This document shows positions 1-8,416 of a stretch of DNA of 45,753 nucleotides, piece by piece. Origin of the DNA: Lentibacter sp. (GTDB lineage: Bacteria > Pseudomonadota > Alphaproteobacteria > Rhodobacterales > Rhodobacteraceae); NCBI GenBank assembly GCA_016744435.1, contig JADGEJ010000030.1:1-45753 (forward strand). The letters run 5' to 3'. How positions within the stretch are numbered: position 1 is the first letter of the stretch; the number at the start of each line of letters is the position of its first letter. The notes under the pieces are model-generated. The model was given only the letters and a program-made list of their open reading frames with translations, was not told where the DNA came from and searched no databases. Both the position numbers and the translations under genes were made by a program.

Positions 1-8
1 GTATTGAG

Positions 9-626
9 ATGAATTTTGAAGCCTGGACCATATTCGCCCTGTTCTGGGTGGTGTTCGTCACCACGCCGGGGCCAAATGCTGTGAACTGTATCCAAACGGG
101 CATGCAGCTTGGATTCTTGCGAACGCTCCCAGCGGTCGCGGGCATCCTCACACAGGCGACGCTGTTTCTAACGCTCTCAGCGCTTGGTGTCACGGCGTTG
201 ATCGCGGCCTCTCCGGCAGCCTTTCAGGCGCTAAAGTTTCTCGGTGCGGCTTTCCTGATCTACCTCGGCTTGCGCGCCATACTCACCGCGCATCGGCCGA
301 TCAGAACCGAGGCACAGACAGGCCGTTCTGTCTATTGGCGGGCCTTGGCCATCGCCACGATCAACCCGAAGTCTGTCGCGGGTTACTTGGCCGCTTTCAG
401 CCAGTTTGTAGACCCTAACACAGCCATTTCTGCGCAAATGTGGGTAATCTTTCCTACGGCGCTGACGCTGACAACGCTGAGCTATTGCACCTATACGGCG
501 CTTGGCGCAGGGCTTGGAAAGCTCGCTCTGGGCGCAGTTATGGGCGCCTGGTTCCGCCGTATCATGGGCATCTGCTTTATCCTCTACGGCATCGCCCTTG
601 GCACATCATCAGGGAGAGTATCATGA
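9..626 (+). CDS. LysE/RhtB-family amino-acid exporter (first copy)
   Basis: A 205-residue, very hydrophobic protein of the LysE/RhtB translocator family, which exports amino acids or their derivatives across the inner membrane. The N-terminus has the family signature TPGPNAVNCIQTG (about residues 19-31), and the middle has NPKSVAGYLAAFSQFV. About six membrane segments are apparent and the length is normal for the family. The start is the ATG at 9; its ribosome site lies at the window edge and cannot be judged. The stop overlaps the next start by 4 nt (ATGA), so it is cotranscribed with the GFA gene. The substrate cannot be read from sequence. It is only about 30-40 percent alike by eye to the LysE gene two places downstream, so this is not a recent duplication. 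Confidence 0.88.
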   Translation: MNFEAWTIFALFWVVFVTTPGPNAVNCIQTGMQLGFLRTLPAVAGILTQATLFLTLSALGVTALIAASPAAFQALKFLGAAFLIYLGLRAILTAHRPIRTEAQTGRSVYWRALAIATINPKSVAGYLAAFSQFVDPNTAISAQMWVIFPTALTLTTLSYCTYTALGAGLGKLALGAVMGAWFRRIMGICFILYGIALGTSSGRVS

Positions 627-994
627 CACAGGGTTCCTGCCTTTGCGGCGCATGCACCTATAAAACATCGGCCACACCAAAAGGCCCAAGCATGTGCCAC
701 TGCAGCCAGTGCCGCGCGCAGTCAGGCGGTGTCTGGTCGTCGGCCTATGTACCGCGCTCAGAACTGATCATTTCAGGCCCCGTCAAATGGTTTGCGTCTA
801 GCCCCAGCGCGCGCCGTGGCTTCTGCCCCGAATGCGGCAGCTTCCTGTTTTGGGAGGCCCATGACGAAGACACCACCAGCTTCTCGCTTGGCAGCCTTTC
901 CAAACCGACGGGCGTGACCCTCGAAAAGCACATCTTCACCGCAGACAAGGGCGACTACTACACAATCGCCGATGGCCTGCCGCAGAAGGATTAG
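623..994 (+). CDS. GFA/CENP-V family zinc protein
   Basis: A 123-residue protein of the GFA (glutathione-dependent formaldehyde-activating enzyme-like, CENP-V) family. Zinc ligands are clear: GSCLCGAC near residues 5-12, CHCSQCRAQSGG near 26-37 and FCPECGSFLFW near 69-79. The family takes its name from Gfa, proposed to speed formation of S-hydroxymethylglutathione from formaldehyde and glutathione; most members are uncharacterised and that activity is disputed. The ATG at 623 overlaps the stop of the upstream exporter (ATGA). A longer upstream reading frame exists but would overlap the exporter gene extensively, so it was rejected. The gene lies three nucleotides before another LysE gene and upstream of two demethylating-type flavoproteins, so a role with formaldehyde is an attractive but unproven inference. 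Confidence 0.85.
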   Translation: MTQGSCLCGACTYKTSATPKGPSMCHCSQCRAQSGGVWSSAYVPRSELIISGPVKWFASSPSARRGFCPECGSFLFWEAHDEDTTSFSLGSLSKPTGVTLEKHIFTADKGDYYTIADGLPQKD

Positions 995-997
995 GCT

Positions 998-1618
998 ATG
1001 TTAGAGACGTTTTTGAGCATGGATACCGGCCTAATTATCGCCTTTATCAGCGCGGGCGTCTTGCTCAACCTGACGCCAGGTGCTGACGTCGCATTTGCAA
1101 TGGCCTCGGGAATATCGGGCGGGCCAAAGACAGGCATCACAGCAGCGCTCGGGATAACTCTCGGAGGCCTCACCCACATGATCTTGGCAGTGCTTGGCAT
1201 CACCGCTGCCCTCAAGGCCATTCCACATGCCTACGACATAATCCGCTATCTCGGCGCGGCCTATCTGCTCTTTCTCGCCTTCATGTCATGGAACAGCGGC
1301 AACACCCCGCAGCAGCAGGGCGAAAGCGGCCACTTTCCAGCCTTGAAGCGCGGCATTGTCACCAACATCCTCAACCCGAAGGTTGCGTTGTTTTTCCTTG
1401 CGTTCTTCCCGCAGTTTATCCGCCCACACGCAGGGCCAGCATGGCAGCAAATGCTCATCCTCGGGCTGATCTTCAACTTCAATGGCTTCATCATTACCGC
1501 CGCATACGGTGCCTTCGCTGGCCTTGCGCGCGACACGCTCGCCCGCTTTGGCAGCGCCCTCAACAAACTCACATCCATCATCTTCGGCAGCTTAGCAGCG
1601 CGCCTTGTCTGGGAGTAA
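998..1618 (+). CDS. LysE/RhtB-family amino-acid exporter (second copy)
   Basis: A 206-residue multi-pass membrane protein of the LysE/RhtB family. It shows the family start LLNLTPGADVAFAMASG (about residues 20-36), the NPKVALFFLAFFPQF motif in the middle and about six hydrophobic segments. The start ATG at 998 has a good ribosome site (AAGGA at 987-991) that lies inside the end of the GFA gene, three nucleotides upstream. The next gene begins 5 nt after its stop. It is expected to export an amino acid or amine from the cytoplasm. Being next to dimethylglycine/sarcosine-type dehydrogenases makes a small methylated or product amino acid a reasonable guess, but nothing in the sequence fixes the substrate. 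Confidence 0.88.
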   Translation: MLETFLSMDTGLIIAFISAGVLLNLTPGADVAFAMASGISGGPKTGITAALGITLGGLTHMILAVLGITAALKAIPHAYDIIRYLGAAYLLFLAFMSWNSGNTPQQQGESGHFPALKRGIVTNILNPKVALFFLAFFPQFIRPHAGPAWQQMLILGLIFNFNGFIITAAYGAFAGLARDTLARFGSALNKLTSIIFGSLAARLVWE

Positions 1619-1623
1619 CCTCT

Positions 1624-4071
1624 ATGTCTGATCTTCCGACCAAAGCTCGCGTTGTGGTTATCGGCGGCGGTGTCGTCGGTTGCTCATCACTCTATCACCT
1701 CGCCCAAAAGGGTTGGACAGACTGCGTGTTACTCGAAAAGAACGAGCTAACCGCTGGCTCGACATGGCACGCCGCTGGCAACGTGCCGACGTTCTCAACC
1801 TCATGGTCGATCATGAACATGCAGCGTTACTCAACCGAGCTTTACGCGCGCCTTGGTGAAGAAGTCGACTATCCGATGAACTACCACCAAACAGGCTCGA
1901 TCCGCCTCGCGCACACAAAGGAGCGCATGCAGGAGTTTCAGCGCGCCATGTCGATGGGCCGCTACCAAGGCATCGAGATGGAAATGTGGACACCTGAGCA
2001 AGCGAAGGAACGCTACCCTTTCCTTGAAACGCACGACTTGCTCGGCGTTCTCTTTGATCCGTCAGATGGCGACATTGACCCAGCTCAGCTCACCCAAGCG
2101 CTTGCCAAAGGCGCGCGTGACATGGGCGCGAATATTCTCCGCTTCTGCCCCGCAACAGGCGTCACGCAACAGCCGGATGATAGCTGGGTCGTCCACACCG
2201 AAAAAGGCGATATCGAATGTGACTACGTCGTCAACGCTGCGGGCTACTACGCCCAGCGCGTTGGTGAGTGGTTTAAGCCCTATGGTGGCCGCACCGTTCC
2301 GATGATGGTGATGGAGCACCAATATTTGCTGACCGAGCAGATCCCCGAAGTTGAGGCGTGGTCAAAAGAGCACGGCACCAAGCTGCCGCTCATCCGCGAC
2401 GTCGACGTGTCTTACTACCTGCGGCAGGAAAAGGGCGGCTACAACCTCGGCCCATACGAGCCCAACTGCAAGGCGCACTGGACAGAAGCCAGTGACGCGA
2501 TGCCAGACGACTTCTCCTTCCAGCTTTGGCAGGAAGACCTTGATCGTATTGAGGACATCGTCACCGACGCCATGGAACGCGTGCCGCTGATGGCAACTTC
2601 GGGCATCAGCAGCGTTATCAACGGCCCGATCCCCTATGCGCCCGATGGCTTGCCACTTATCGGCCCTATGCCCGGCGTGAAGAACGCCTTTGAGAACTGC
2701 GTCTTCACCTTCGGCATCGCCCAAGGCGGCGGCGCTGGCAAAGTCCTCGCCGAGTGGATCGTCGATGGCGCAACAGAATGGGACATGTGGGCAGTCGATC
2801 CGCGCCGCTACACCGACTACACTGATCAAGACTACTGCAACCAAAAGGGCCGCGAAGTTTACGGCAATGAATACGCCATGCACTTCCCGCAACACGAGTG
2901 GCCCGTCGCGCGCGACAAAAAGCTGTCGCCTGTGCATGACAAAGTCAAAGCGCTTGGTGGCGTCATGGGCGCCTACAACGGCTGGGAGCGCGCCAACTGG
3001 TATGCGCAAGAGGGCGACGACACATCGCTTGACGCAACCCACACTTGGGGCCGCTCTGGCCCATGGGAGCAACGCATCAAAGAGGAATGCGAAGCGGTGC
3101 GCGACCACGTCGGCGTTCTCGACTTGCCGGGCTTCTCGCGTTTCATGGTGAAGGGCGAAGGCGCGGCAGAAACACTGCGCTGCCTCGTCACTGGCGGCTT
3201 GCCCAAGGTTGGCCGGATGAACCTCGTCTACATCTCCGACAACCGCGGCCGCATCCTGACAGAGATGTCCTGCATGCGTCTTGAAGACGACGCCTTCGTC
3301 ATGATCACAGCCGCGACAGCCCAGTGGCATGACCGCGACATTCTCATGACCACAATGCCTTCAACTGTCTCGGTTGAAGACGTCACAACAACGCGCGACA
3401 CATTGATCGTCACTGGCCCAGAAGCGCGCAACCTGCTCAGCAGACTGACAGACGCTGACCTCTCGACAGGCTGGCTGACGCACCAAGCGGCAAAAGTGGC
3501 TGGCAAAAACGCCTACCTTATCCGCGTGTCGTTTGCTGGTGAGCTCGGCTGGGAAGTGCACGCTCTCAACGAGAACATGCCCGACATCTACGATGCGGTG
3601 ATCGCGGCAGGTGCCAAGCCCTTTGGCATGTATGCGCTCAACTCCCTGCGTCTCGAAAAAGGCTACCGCGCTTGGAAGGGAGACCTCTCAACCGACTACT
3701 CTCTGTTCGAAGATGGGCTAGACCGCTTCGTCAAACTCGACAAACCGCAAGACTTCCCCGGCAAAGCCGCCCTGCAATCAGAGCGTCAACAAGGCAGCAA
3801 AAAGCGTTTTGTTACCCTCACAGTTGAGGCAGGCGAAGCCGACGCGCCCTACATGTCCTGCATCTACGCAGGTGACGAAATCGTGGGCGAAACCACCTCA
3901 GGCGGCTGGGGCTATCGCGTAGGAAAATCTATCGCTTTGGGCATGATCAGAGCCGATCTTGCCACCGCTGGCACCGAGCTTGAAGTCGACATCTACGGCA
4001 CCCGCGTCAAAGCCCGTGTTGAAGAAGACCAACCGCTCTGGGATCCGGCCAACGAGCGTATCCGCGCATGA
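1624..4071 (+). CDS. DMGDH-like FAD oxidoreductase / GcvT-type aminomethyltransferase (paralogue A)
   Basis: An 815-residue flavoprotein of the dimethylglycine/sarcosine dehydrogenase family. Domain order: FAD-binding DAO domain (about 1-370, GGGVVGCSSLYHLA dinucleotide motif near 14-27), FAO_M linker (about 375-430), GcvT domain (about 435-710) and GcvT C-terminal barrel (to the end). Such enzymes oxidise an N-methyl amine and pass the one-carbon unit to tetrahydrofolate. ELTAGSTWHAAG places His49 where the mammalian enzymes attach FAD covalently. TGSIRLA and GDIDP resemble dimethylglycine dehydrogenase more than sarcosine dehydrogenase. The ATG at 1624 is chosen because the Rossmann motif follows directly; longer in-frame starts run through the LysE gene. 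Its stop overlaps the DUF2867 start (ATGA). The true substrate is uncertain because the family is large in roseobacters. Confidence 0.9.
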   Translation: MSDLPTKARVVVIGGGVVGCSSLYHLAQKGWTDCVLLEKNELTAGSTWHAAGNVPTFSTSWSIMNMQRYSTELYARLGEEVDYPMNYHQTGSIRLAHTKERMQEFQRAMSMGRYQGIEMEMWTPEQAKERYPFLETHDLLGVLFDPSDGDIDPAQLTQALAKGARDMGANILRFCPATGVTQQPDDSWVVHTEKGDIECDYVVNAAGYYAQRVGEWFKPYGGRTVPMMVMEHQYLLTEQIPEVEAWSKEHGTKLPLIRDVDVSYYLRQEKGGYNLGPYEPNCKAHWTEASDAMPDDFSFQLWQEDLDRIEDIVTDAMERVPLMATSGISSVINGPIPYAPDGLPLIGPMPGVKNAFENCVFTFGIAQGGGAGKVLAEWIVDGATEWDMWAVDPRRYTDYTDQDYCNQKGREVYGNEYAMHFPQHEWPVARDKKLSPVHDKVKALGGVMGAYNGWERANWYAQEGDDTSLDATHTWGRSGPWEQRIKEECEAVRDHVGVLDLPGFSRFMVKGEGAAETLRCLVTGGLPKVGRMNLVYISDNRGRILTEMSCMRLEDDAFVMITAATAQWHDRDILMTTMPSTVSVEDVTTTRDTLIVTGPEARNLLSRLTDADLSTGWLTHQAAKVAGKNAYLIRVSFAGELGWEVHALNENMPDIYDAVIAAGAKPFGMYALNSLRLEKGYRAWKGDLSTDYSLFEDGLDRFVKLDKPQDFPGKAALQSERQQGSKKRFVTLTVEAGEADAPYMSCIYAGDEIVGETTSGGWGYRVGKSIALGMIRADLATAGTELEVDIYGTRVKARVEEDQPLWDPANERIRA

Positions 4072-4487
4072 TCAGACCCAGCTCACCCCCCGACTGGCAA
4101 GACAGCTTCGCAGGCCCGACTGATCCAGAGATCACAACAGCCCGCAATGCCTATGAAACTGGCTTTCGCCGCCTGCCCGCTTGGGTTGGCTGGGCGTTAA
4201 GCGCGCGCAACAAAGTGGTAAATCTCCTCGGTCTTAAAACCAAGATCGAAGGCCGTGAGGAAGAGTTGATGCTCGCCCTCCCTGTCTTGCAAGAATCACC
4301 TGAAGCTTACGAGGTCGGCATCGACGACAAACACCTCACCTTCACCATCCTCACCGAGCGCACAGCACAAGGCACACGGCTCACCACGTCCATCTGGTTC
4401 AACCACTGGACAGGGCGCGCCTACCTCGCCCTCGTCTACATCCCGCACAAGATCATCGTGCGCCTCGCCATAAAGGCTCTCTCATGA
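4068..4487 (+). CDS. DUF2867 family protein
   Basis: A 139-residue cytoplasmic protein that I recognise as DUF2867-like. Typical features are the DDKHLTFTILTER strand near residue 86 and the C-terminal WFNHWTGRAYLALVYIP followed by a hydrophobic helix. The family has no established biochemical role that I know of. It starts on an ATG overlapping the flavoprotein stop and ends in an ATGA overlap with the homocysteine methyltransferase. It is therefore translated as part of a tightly coupled operon, between an N-demethylating-type oxidoreductase and a methyl acceptor enzyme. Its fold class is often compared with START/SRPBCC-like small proteins; that is my inference, not visible here. Confidence 0.75.
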   Translation: MIRPSSPPDWQDSFAGPTDPEITTARNAYETGFRRLPAWVGWALSARNKVVNLLGLKTKIEGREEELMLALPVLQESPEAYEVGIDDKHLTFTILTERTAQGTRLTTSIWFNHWTGRAYLALVYIPHKIIVRLAIKALS

Positions 4488-5380
4488 CAGAGATCACCCT
4501 CCTCGACGGCTCCGTCGGCCAAGAAATTGTCAAGCGAGCAGGCGACAGGCCAACGCCGCTTTGGTCAACCTCGGTGATGATGGAAAAACCCGACATCGTC
4601 GGCGACGTCCACGCTGACTACTTTCACGCTGGCGCAACAATCGCCACGGCCAACAGCTACGCCGTCTACGTCGACAGGCTTGAGCGCGTCGGCCTGAAAC
4701 ACGACCACTTGCAGCTGCTAGATATTGCGATGAAACAAGCCGCGGCCGCACGCGACGCGCATGGCTCCGGTCGTATCGCCGCCGCCCTCGGCCCCCTCGG
4801 TGCAACATACCGCCCCGACATCGAACTCCCGCTTGAAGAAGCCGCCGCAACCTTTCGCGCCAACGCAAAGCGCATGGAGCCCCTGGCTGACCTCTTTATT
4901 ATCGAAACAGTGTCTTCTCTCCAGAACGCGCGCGGCGCTCTCATGGGCTGTGCCGACACAAACAAACCCGTCTGGCTGTCACTCTCGGTTGACGACAACG
5001 ACGGAACCAAACTGCGCTCAGGTGAGCCGCTCGCCGACATCGCCCCACTCCTTCAAGAGTTCTCGCCCGACGCGCTCCTGCTCAACTGTTCTCGCCCAGA
5101 GGCAATCACCCAAGGCATGCCCATCCTCGCAACTCTGGGCAAACCCTTCGGCGCCTACGCCAACGGCTTCACATATATCTCAGACGGCTTTCTTACTGCG
5201 GCCCCAACTGTCGACGCACTGGAACAGCGCCAAGACCTCGGCCCAAAAGACTACGCCAAATTCGTCATGCACTGGGTCTCTCAAGGCGCAACCATAGTCG
5301 GTGGTTGTTGCGAAGTCGGCCCCGAACATATCGCCGAACTCGCCAAACAACTCAAAGCCGCAGGCCACACAATCATCTAA
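4484..5380 (+). CDS. homocysteine S-methyltransferase family protein
   Basis: A 298-residue TIM-barrel methyltransferase of the homocysteine S-methyltransferase (MmuM/BHMT/MetH N-terminal) family. It would transfer a methyl group from a donor such as S-methylmethionine or a betaine to homocysteine, giving methionine. The zinc ligands are visible: a single Cys in LLNCSRPEA near residue 202 and the paired Cys of IVGGCCEVGPEHI near residue 273. The N-terminal LLDGSVGQE is the usual first strand. It begins in an ATGA overlap with DUF2867. The neighbouring DMGDH-like enzymes fit a betaine-to-dimethylglycine demethylation series, which would make the donor a methylated amine, but MmuM-type use of S-methylmethionine is equally possible. 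A hairpin-bearing repeat follows the stop before the second flavoprotein gene. Confidence 0.87.
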   Translation: MTEITLLDGSVGQEIVKRAGDRPTPLWSTSVMMEKPDIVGDVHADYFHAGATIATANSYAVYVDRLERVGLKHDHLQLLDIAMKQAAAARDAHGSGRIAAALGPLGATYRPDIELPLEEAAATFRANAKRMEPLADLFIIETVSSLQNARGALMGCADTNKPVWLSLSVDDNDGTKLRSGEPLADIAPLLQEFSPDALLLNCSRPEAITQGMPILATLGKPFGAYANGFTYISDGFLTAAPTVDALEQRQDLGPKDYAKFVMHWVSQGATIVGGCCEVGPEHIAELAKQLKAAGHTII

Positions 5381-5381
5381 C

Positions 5382-5429
5382 TTTTTTCTTTCCAGAAATA
5401 TCCCGGGGGTCTGGGGGCAGCGCCCCCAG
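5382..5429 (+). repeat. dispersed hairpin element, copy 1
   Basis: Just after the methyltransferase stop is a T-rich stretch, the words TTTCTTTCCAGAAATATCC and GGGGG, then a perfect hairpin of 8-bp arms CTGGGGGC/GCCCCCAG around a 3-nt loop (5411-5429). The same design recurs at 21194-21246 with a different arm sequence. No T-tract follows the hairpin, so it is not a standard intrinsic terminator. It may attenuate read-through between the two halves of the operon or be a REP-like mobile or structural element. Confidence 0.7.
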
Positions 5430-5467
5430 CCTTGCGCCAAAGCCCCTCCCCAAACAGGATAAAACCA

Positions 5468-7915
5468 ATGCCAAACCTCCCGTCTCATGCCCGTGTCGTC
5501 ATCATCGGTGGTGGCATTATTGGATGTTCCGTCGCCTATCACCTCACCAAGCTCGGCTGGAAAGACGTTGTGCTACTCGAGCGCAAACAGCTCACATCCG
5601 GCACCACATGGCACGCCGCTGGCCTCATCGCGCAGCTTCGTGCAACTGCCAACATGACCAAGCTCGCGAAGTATTCCCAAGAGCTTTACGGCAACTTAGA
5701 GACTGAAACAGGCATCGCCACAGGCTTCAAGCGCGTCGGTAGCATCACCGCCGCGCTGACAGATGAGCGCCTCGAAGAGCTACACCGCTCCGCAGGCATG
5801 GCGCGCGCTTTTGGTGTTGAGATCGAAGAGATATCCCCAAGCGAGATCAAACAGCGCTATGAGCATCTCAACATCAACGGGGTTACAGGCGGCGTCTACC
5901 TGCCGCTTGACGGTCAGGGCGACCCTGCCAATATCGCCCTCGCTCTGGCCAAAGGCGCGCGCCAAGGCGGCGCTGTGGTGCAAGAGCGCGTCAAAGCCAC
6001 AGGCGTCGCCAAAGACGGCCGCCGCATCACGGGTGTCAACTGGCAAGGCGAAGACGGCTCATCAGGCCACATCGCTTGCGACCACGTTGTCAACTGCGCG
6101 GGCATGTGGGGCCACGAGGTTGGCCGCATGACGGGCACCAACGTGCCACTGCACGCCTGCGAGCATTTCTACATCGTCACCGAGGCCATCAAAGGCCTCA
6201 CCCAAATGCCCGTGCTGCGTGTTCCTGACGAATGCGCCTACTACAAGGAAGACGCGGGCAAAATGATGCTCGGGGCCTTTGAGCCAGTCTCAAAGCCTTG
6301 GGGCATGGGCGGCATTTCCGACAGCTTTGAGTTCGACCAATTGCAAGAAGACTTTGACCACTTCGAGCCGATCCTTGAACAGGCGATCAACCGAATGCCC
6401 ATGCTCGCCGAGGCTGGCATTCACACCTTCTTCAACGGCCCAGAAAGCTTTACGCCTGACGACGCCTACCACCTTGGTCTTGCACCAGAGATGGACAATG
6501 TCTGGGTCGCTACTGGCTTTAACTCGATCGGCATCCAGTCAGCCGGCGGCGCTGGCATGGCGCTAGCGGCCTGGATGGACACGGGCGAGAAACCGTTTGA
6601 TCTGGGCGATGTCGACATTTCGCGCATGCAACCTTTCCAAGGCAACAAGCACTACTTGTTCGAACGCTCCAAAGAGACGCTTGGCCTGCTCTACGCCGAT
6701 CACTTCCCCTTCCGCCAGAAGGCCACTGCGCGCGGTATTCGCCGCTCGCCGTTTCACGACCAACTCCTCTCCAATGGGGGCGTCATGGGCGAAATCGCCG
6801 GATGGGAGCGCGCCAACTGGTTTGCCGACGAAGGCCAGAAACCCGAGTATGACTACACATGGAAGCGGCAGAACTGGTTTGAAAACCGCGCCCGCGAACA
6901 CGCCGCCATTCGCGACAATGTTGGCATGTATGATATGTCGAGCTTCGGCAAACTCCGCGTCGAAGGGCCGGATGCAGAGGCCTTCCTCAACCTTGTCTGC
7001 GGCGCAAATATGTCGGTGCCAAACGGCAAGATCGTCTACACGCAGTTTCTCAACAAGAACGGCGGCATCGAGGCCGACGTCACCGTCACCCGCCTGACAG
7101 AAACAGCCTACCTCGTCGTCACACCAGCCGCCACACGCCTTGCTGACGAGACGTGGTTGCGCCGCAACATAGGCTCTAACATGGCGATAATCACAGATGT
7201 TACAGCTGGTGAAGGCGTGCTCGCCGTCATGGGGCCGAACGCGCGCCAGCTCATGCAAGCCGTCTCGCCGAATGACTTTTCAAACGAGGTAAACCCCTTC
7301 GGCACCGCCCAAGAGATCGAGCTCGGCATGGGCCTCGCCCGCGCGCACCGGGTGTCCTATGTTGGCGAGCTTGGCTGGGAGATCTACGTCAGCTCCGACA
7401 TGGCCGCGCATGCGTTTGAAACCCTGCACACGGCAGGCCAAAACATGGGCCTCAAGCTCTGTGGCATGCACGTGATGGACAGTTGCCGCATCGAAAAGGC
7501 CTTCCGTCACTTTGGCCACGACATCACCGCCGAAGACAATGTTGTCGACGCAGGCCTCAGCTTCGCGGTTGACCTCAACAAGCCTGACTTTATCGGCAAA
7601 GCCGCCGTCGCTGCCCGCAAAGAAAGTGGGCCGCACGCCCGCATGGTGCAGTTCCTTTTGGAAGACAGTGAACCGCTGCTCTATCACAACGAGCCGATCA
7701 TCCGTGATGGCGAAATCGTCGGTTACTTGTCTTCGGGCAGCTACGGCCATACCCTCGGCGCCGCTGTCGGCCTCGGTTATGTGCCGTCCAAAGGCGAGAA
7801 GCCGGCCGACGTGCTGGCAAGCTCCTACGAGATCGACGTCAAAGGCACCCGCGTGAAAGCAAAAGCCTCGCTCCGTCCGATGTATGACCCCAAGTCAGAG
7901 CGCGTGAAAGCCTAG
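5468..7915 (+). CDS. DMGDH/SARDH-like FAD oxidoreductase / GcvT-type aminomethyltransferase (paralogue B)
   Basis: A second 815-residue protein with the same layout as paralogue A: FAD-binding DAO domain, FAO_M linker, GcvT domain, GcvT C-terminal barrel. GGGIIGCSVAYHLTK is the dinucleotide-binding motif. QLTSGTTWHAAG puts His49 at the same number as in paralogue A, the expected covalent FAD site. The SGTTWHAAGL version and following AQLRA look more like sarcosine dehydrogenase or PDPR than DMGDH, so the two genes may act on successive methylated substrates. The ATG at 5468 is preferred over a start 36 nt upstream because it matches the paralogue's N-terminus; its ribosome site is weak. The stop overlaps the convergent DinB gene by 4 nt. 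Confidence 0.9.
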   Translation: MPNLPSHARVVIIGGGIIGCSVAYHLTKLGWKDVVLLERKQLTSGTTWHAAGLIAQLRATANMTKLAKYSQELYGNLETETGIATGFKRVGSITAALTDERLEELHRSAGMARAFGVEIEEISPSEIKQRYEHLNINGVTGGVYLPLDGQGDPANIALALAKGARQGGAVVQERVKATGVAKDGRRITGVNWQGEDGSSGHIACDHVVNCAGMWGHEVGRMTGTNVPLHACEHFYIVTEAIKGLTQMPVLRVPDECAYYKEDAGKMMLGAFEPVSKPWGMGGISDSFEFDQLQEDFDHFEPILEQAINRMPMLAEAGIHTFFNGPESFTPDDAYHLGLAPEMDNVWVATGFNSIGIQSAGGAGMALAAWMDTGEKPFDLGDVDISRMQPFQGNKHYLFERSKETLGLLYADHFPFRQKATARGIRRSPFHDQLLSNGGVMGEIAGWERANWFADEGQKPEYDYTWKRQNWFENRAREHAAIRDNVGMYDMSSFGKLRVEGPDAEAFLNLVCGANMSVPNGKIVYTQFLNKNGGIEADVTVTRLTETAYLVVTPAATRLADETWLRRNIGSNMAIITDVTAGEGVLAVMGPNARQLMQAVSPNDFSNEVNPFGTAQEIELGMGLARAHRVSYVGELGWEIYVSSDMAAHAFETLHTAGQNMGLKLCGMHVMDSCRIEKAFRHFGHDITAEDNVVDAGLSFAVDLNKPDFIGKAAVAARKESGPHARMVQFLLEDSEPLLYHNEPIIRDGEIVGYLSSGSYGHTLGAAVGLGYVPSKGEKPADVLASSYEIDVKGTRVKAKASLRPMYDPKSERVKA

Positions 7916-8406
7916 GGTTCAGGCATAAACGGCAGGTCAGTGTCGGTCGTCTTAGCACCAGCCGCCGTCACCATCGCGTGGATTTGCCCGCGATGGTGTG
8001 TCTGGTGGTTGAAGAAATGCACAACCGCTGTGGTTTTGGGAGTGGTGAAGTCTTTTCCTGCCGCGATTGAACTCCACTTCATGTCACCAACAAACCATTT
8101 CGCCTCAAGCTGTTTCGCCCAAGTCAAAATTTCCCGATCAAAGGCCCGTCTCTGAACAACAAAAGCGGCCCAATCTTCGATCTCTCCATCAAGACTGCCA
8201 ATTGCGGGCGCACTCTCCCCCGAGAAGCGGCCCATCCAAAGCTTATCGCCCAAGAGCAAATGCGCAAAGGTTGCCTCAATCGAACCAAAGAAAGCGCCCC
8301 TGTCTTTGCGTCGCGCCTCATCAGAAAGCGTCTCTACACTGGCCAAAAGGCTATCATTTTGCCACGCATTGTAGCGCGCCATCATAACGGAAAATTCTTT
8401 ATTCAT
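7912..8406 (-). CDS. DinB-family protein
   Basis: A 164-residue four-helix-bundle protein of the DinB/YfiT-like superfamily. The N-terminus MARYNAWQND and the His-containing stretches FAHLLLGDKLW (first metal His near residue 49) and HFFNHQTHHRGQIHAM (near 130-145) give the usual three-His metal site. Members include thiol transferases with bacillithiol, mycothiol or glutathione, but most, like this one, have no known reaction. The gene ends in a 4-nt convergent overlap with the second flavoprotein gene and lies 10 nt after the upstream minus-strand NTF2-like gene, so the two are probably cotranscribed. A ribosome site (AGGAG) precedes the ATG at 8406. Confidence 0.85.
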   Translation of the reverse strand: MNKEFSVMMARYNAWQNDSLLASVETLSDEARRKDRGAFFGSIEATFAHLLLGDKLWMGRFSGESAPAIGSLDGEIEDWAAFVVQRRAFDREILTWAKQLEAKWFVGDMKWSSIAAGKDFTTPKTTAVVHFFNHQTHHRGQIHAMVTAAGAKTTDTDLPFMPEP

Positions 8407-8416
8407 TCCTATCTCC

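Noticed and set aside
2362-3330. 322-residue frame on the minus strand opposite the first flavoprotein
   Set aside because: It lies wholly inside a well-supported gene, resembles no family, and is of the kind that G+C-rich third positions create by chance.
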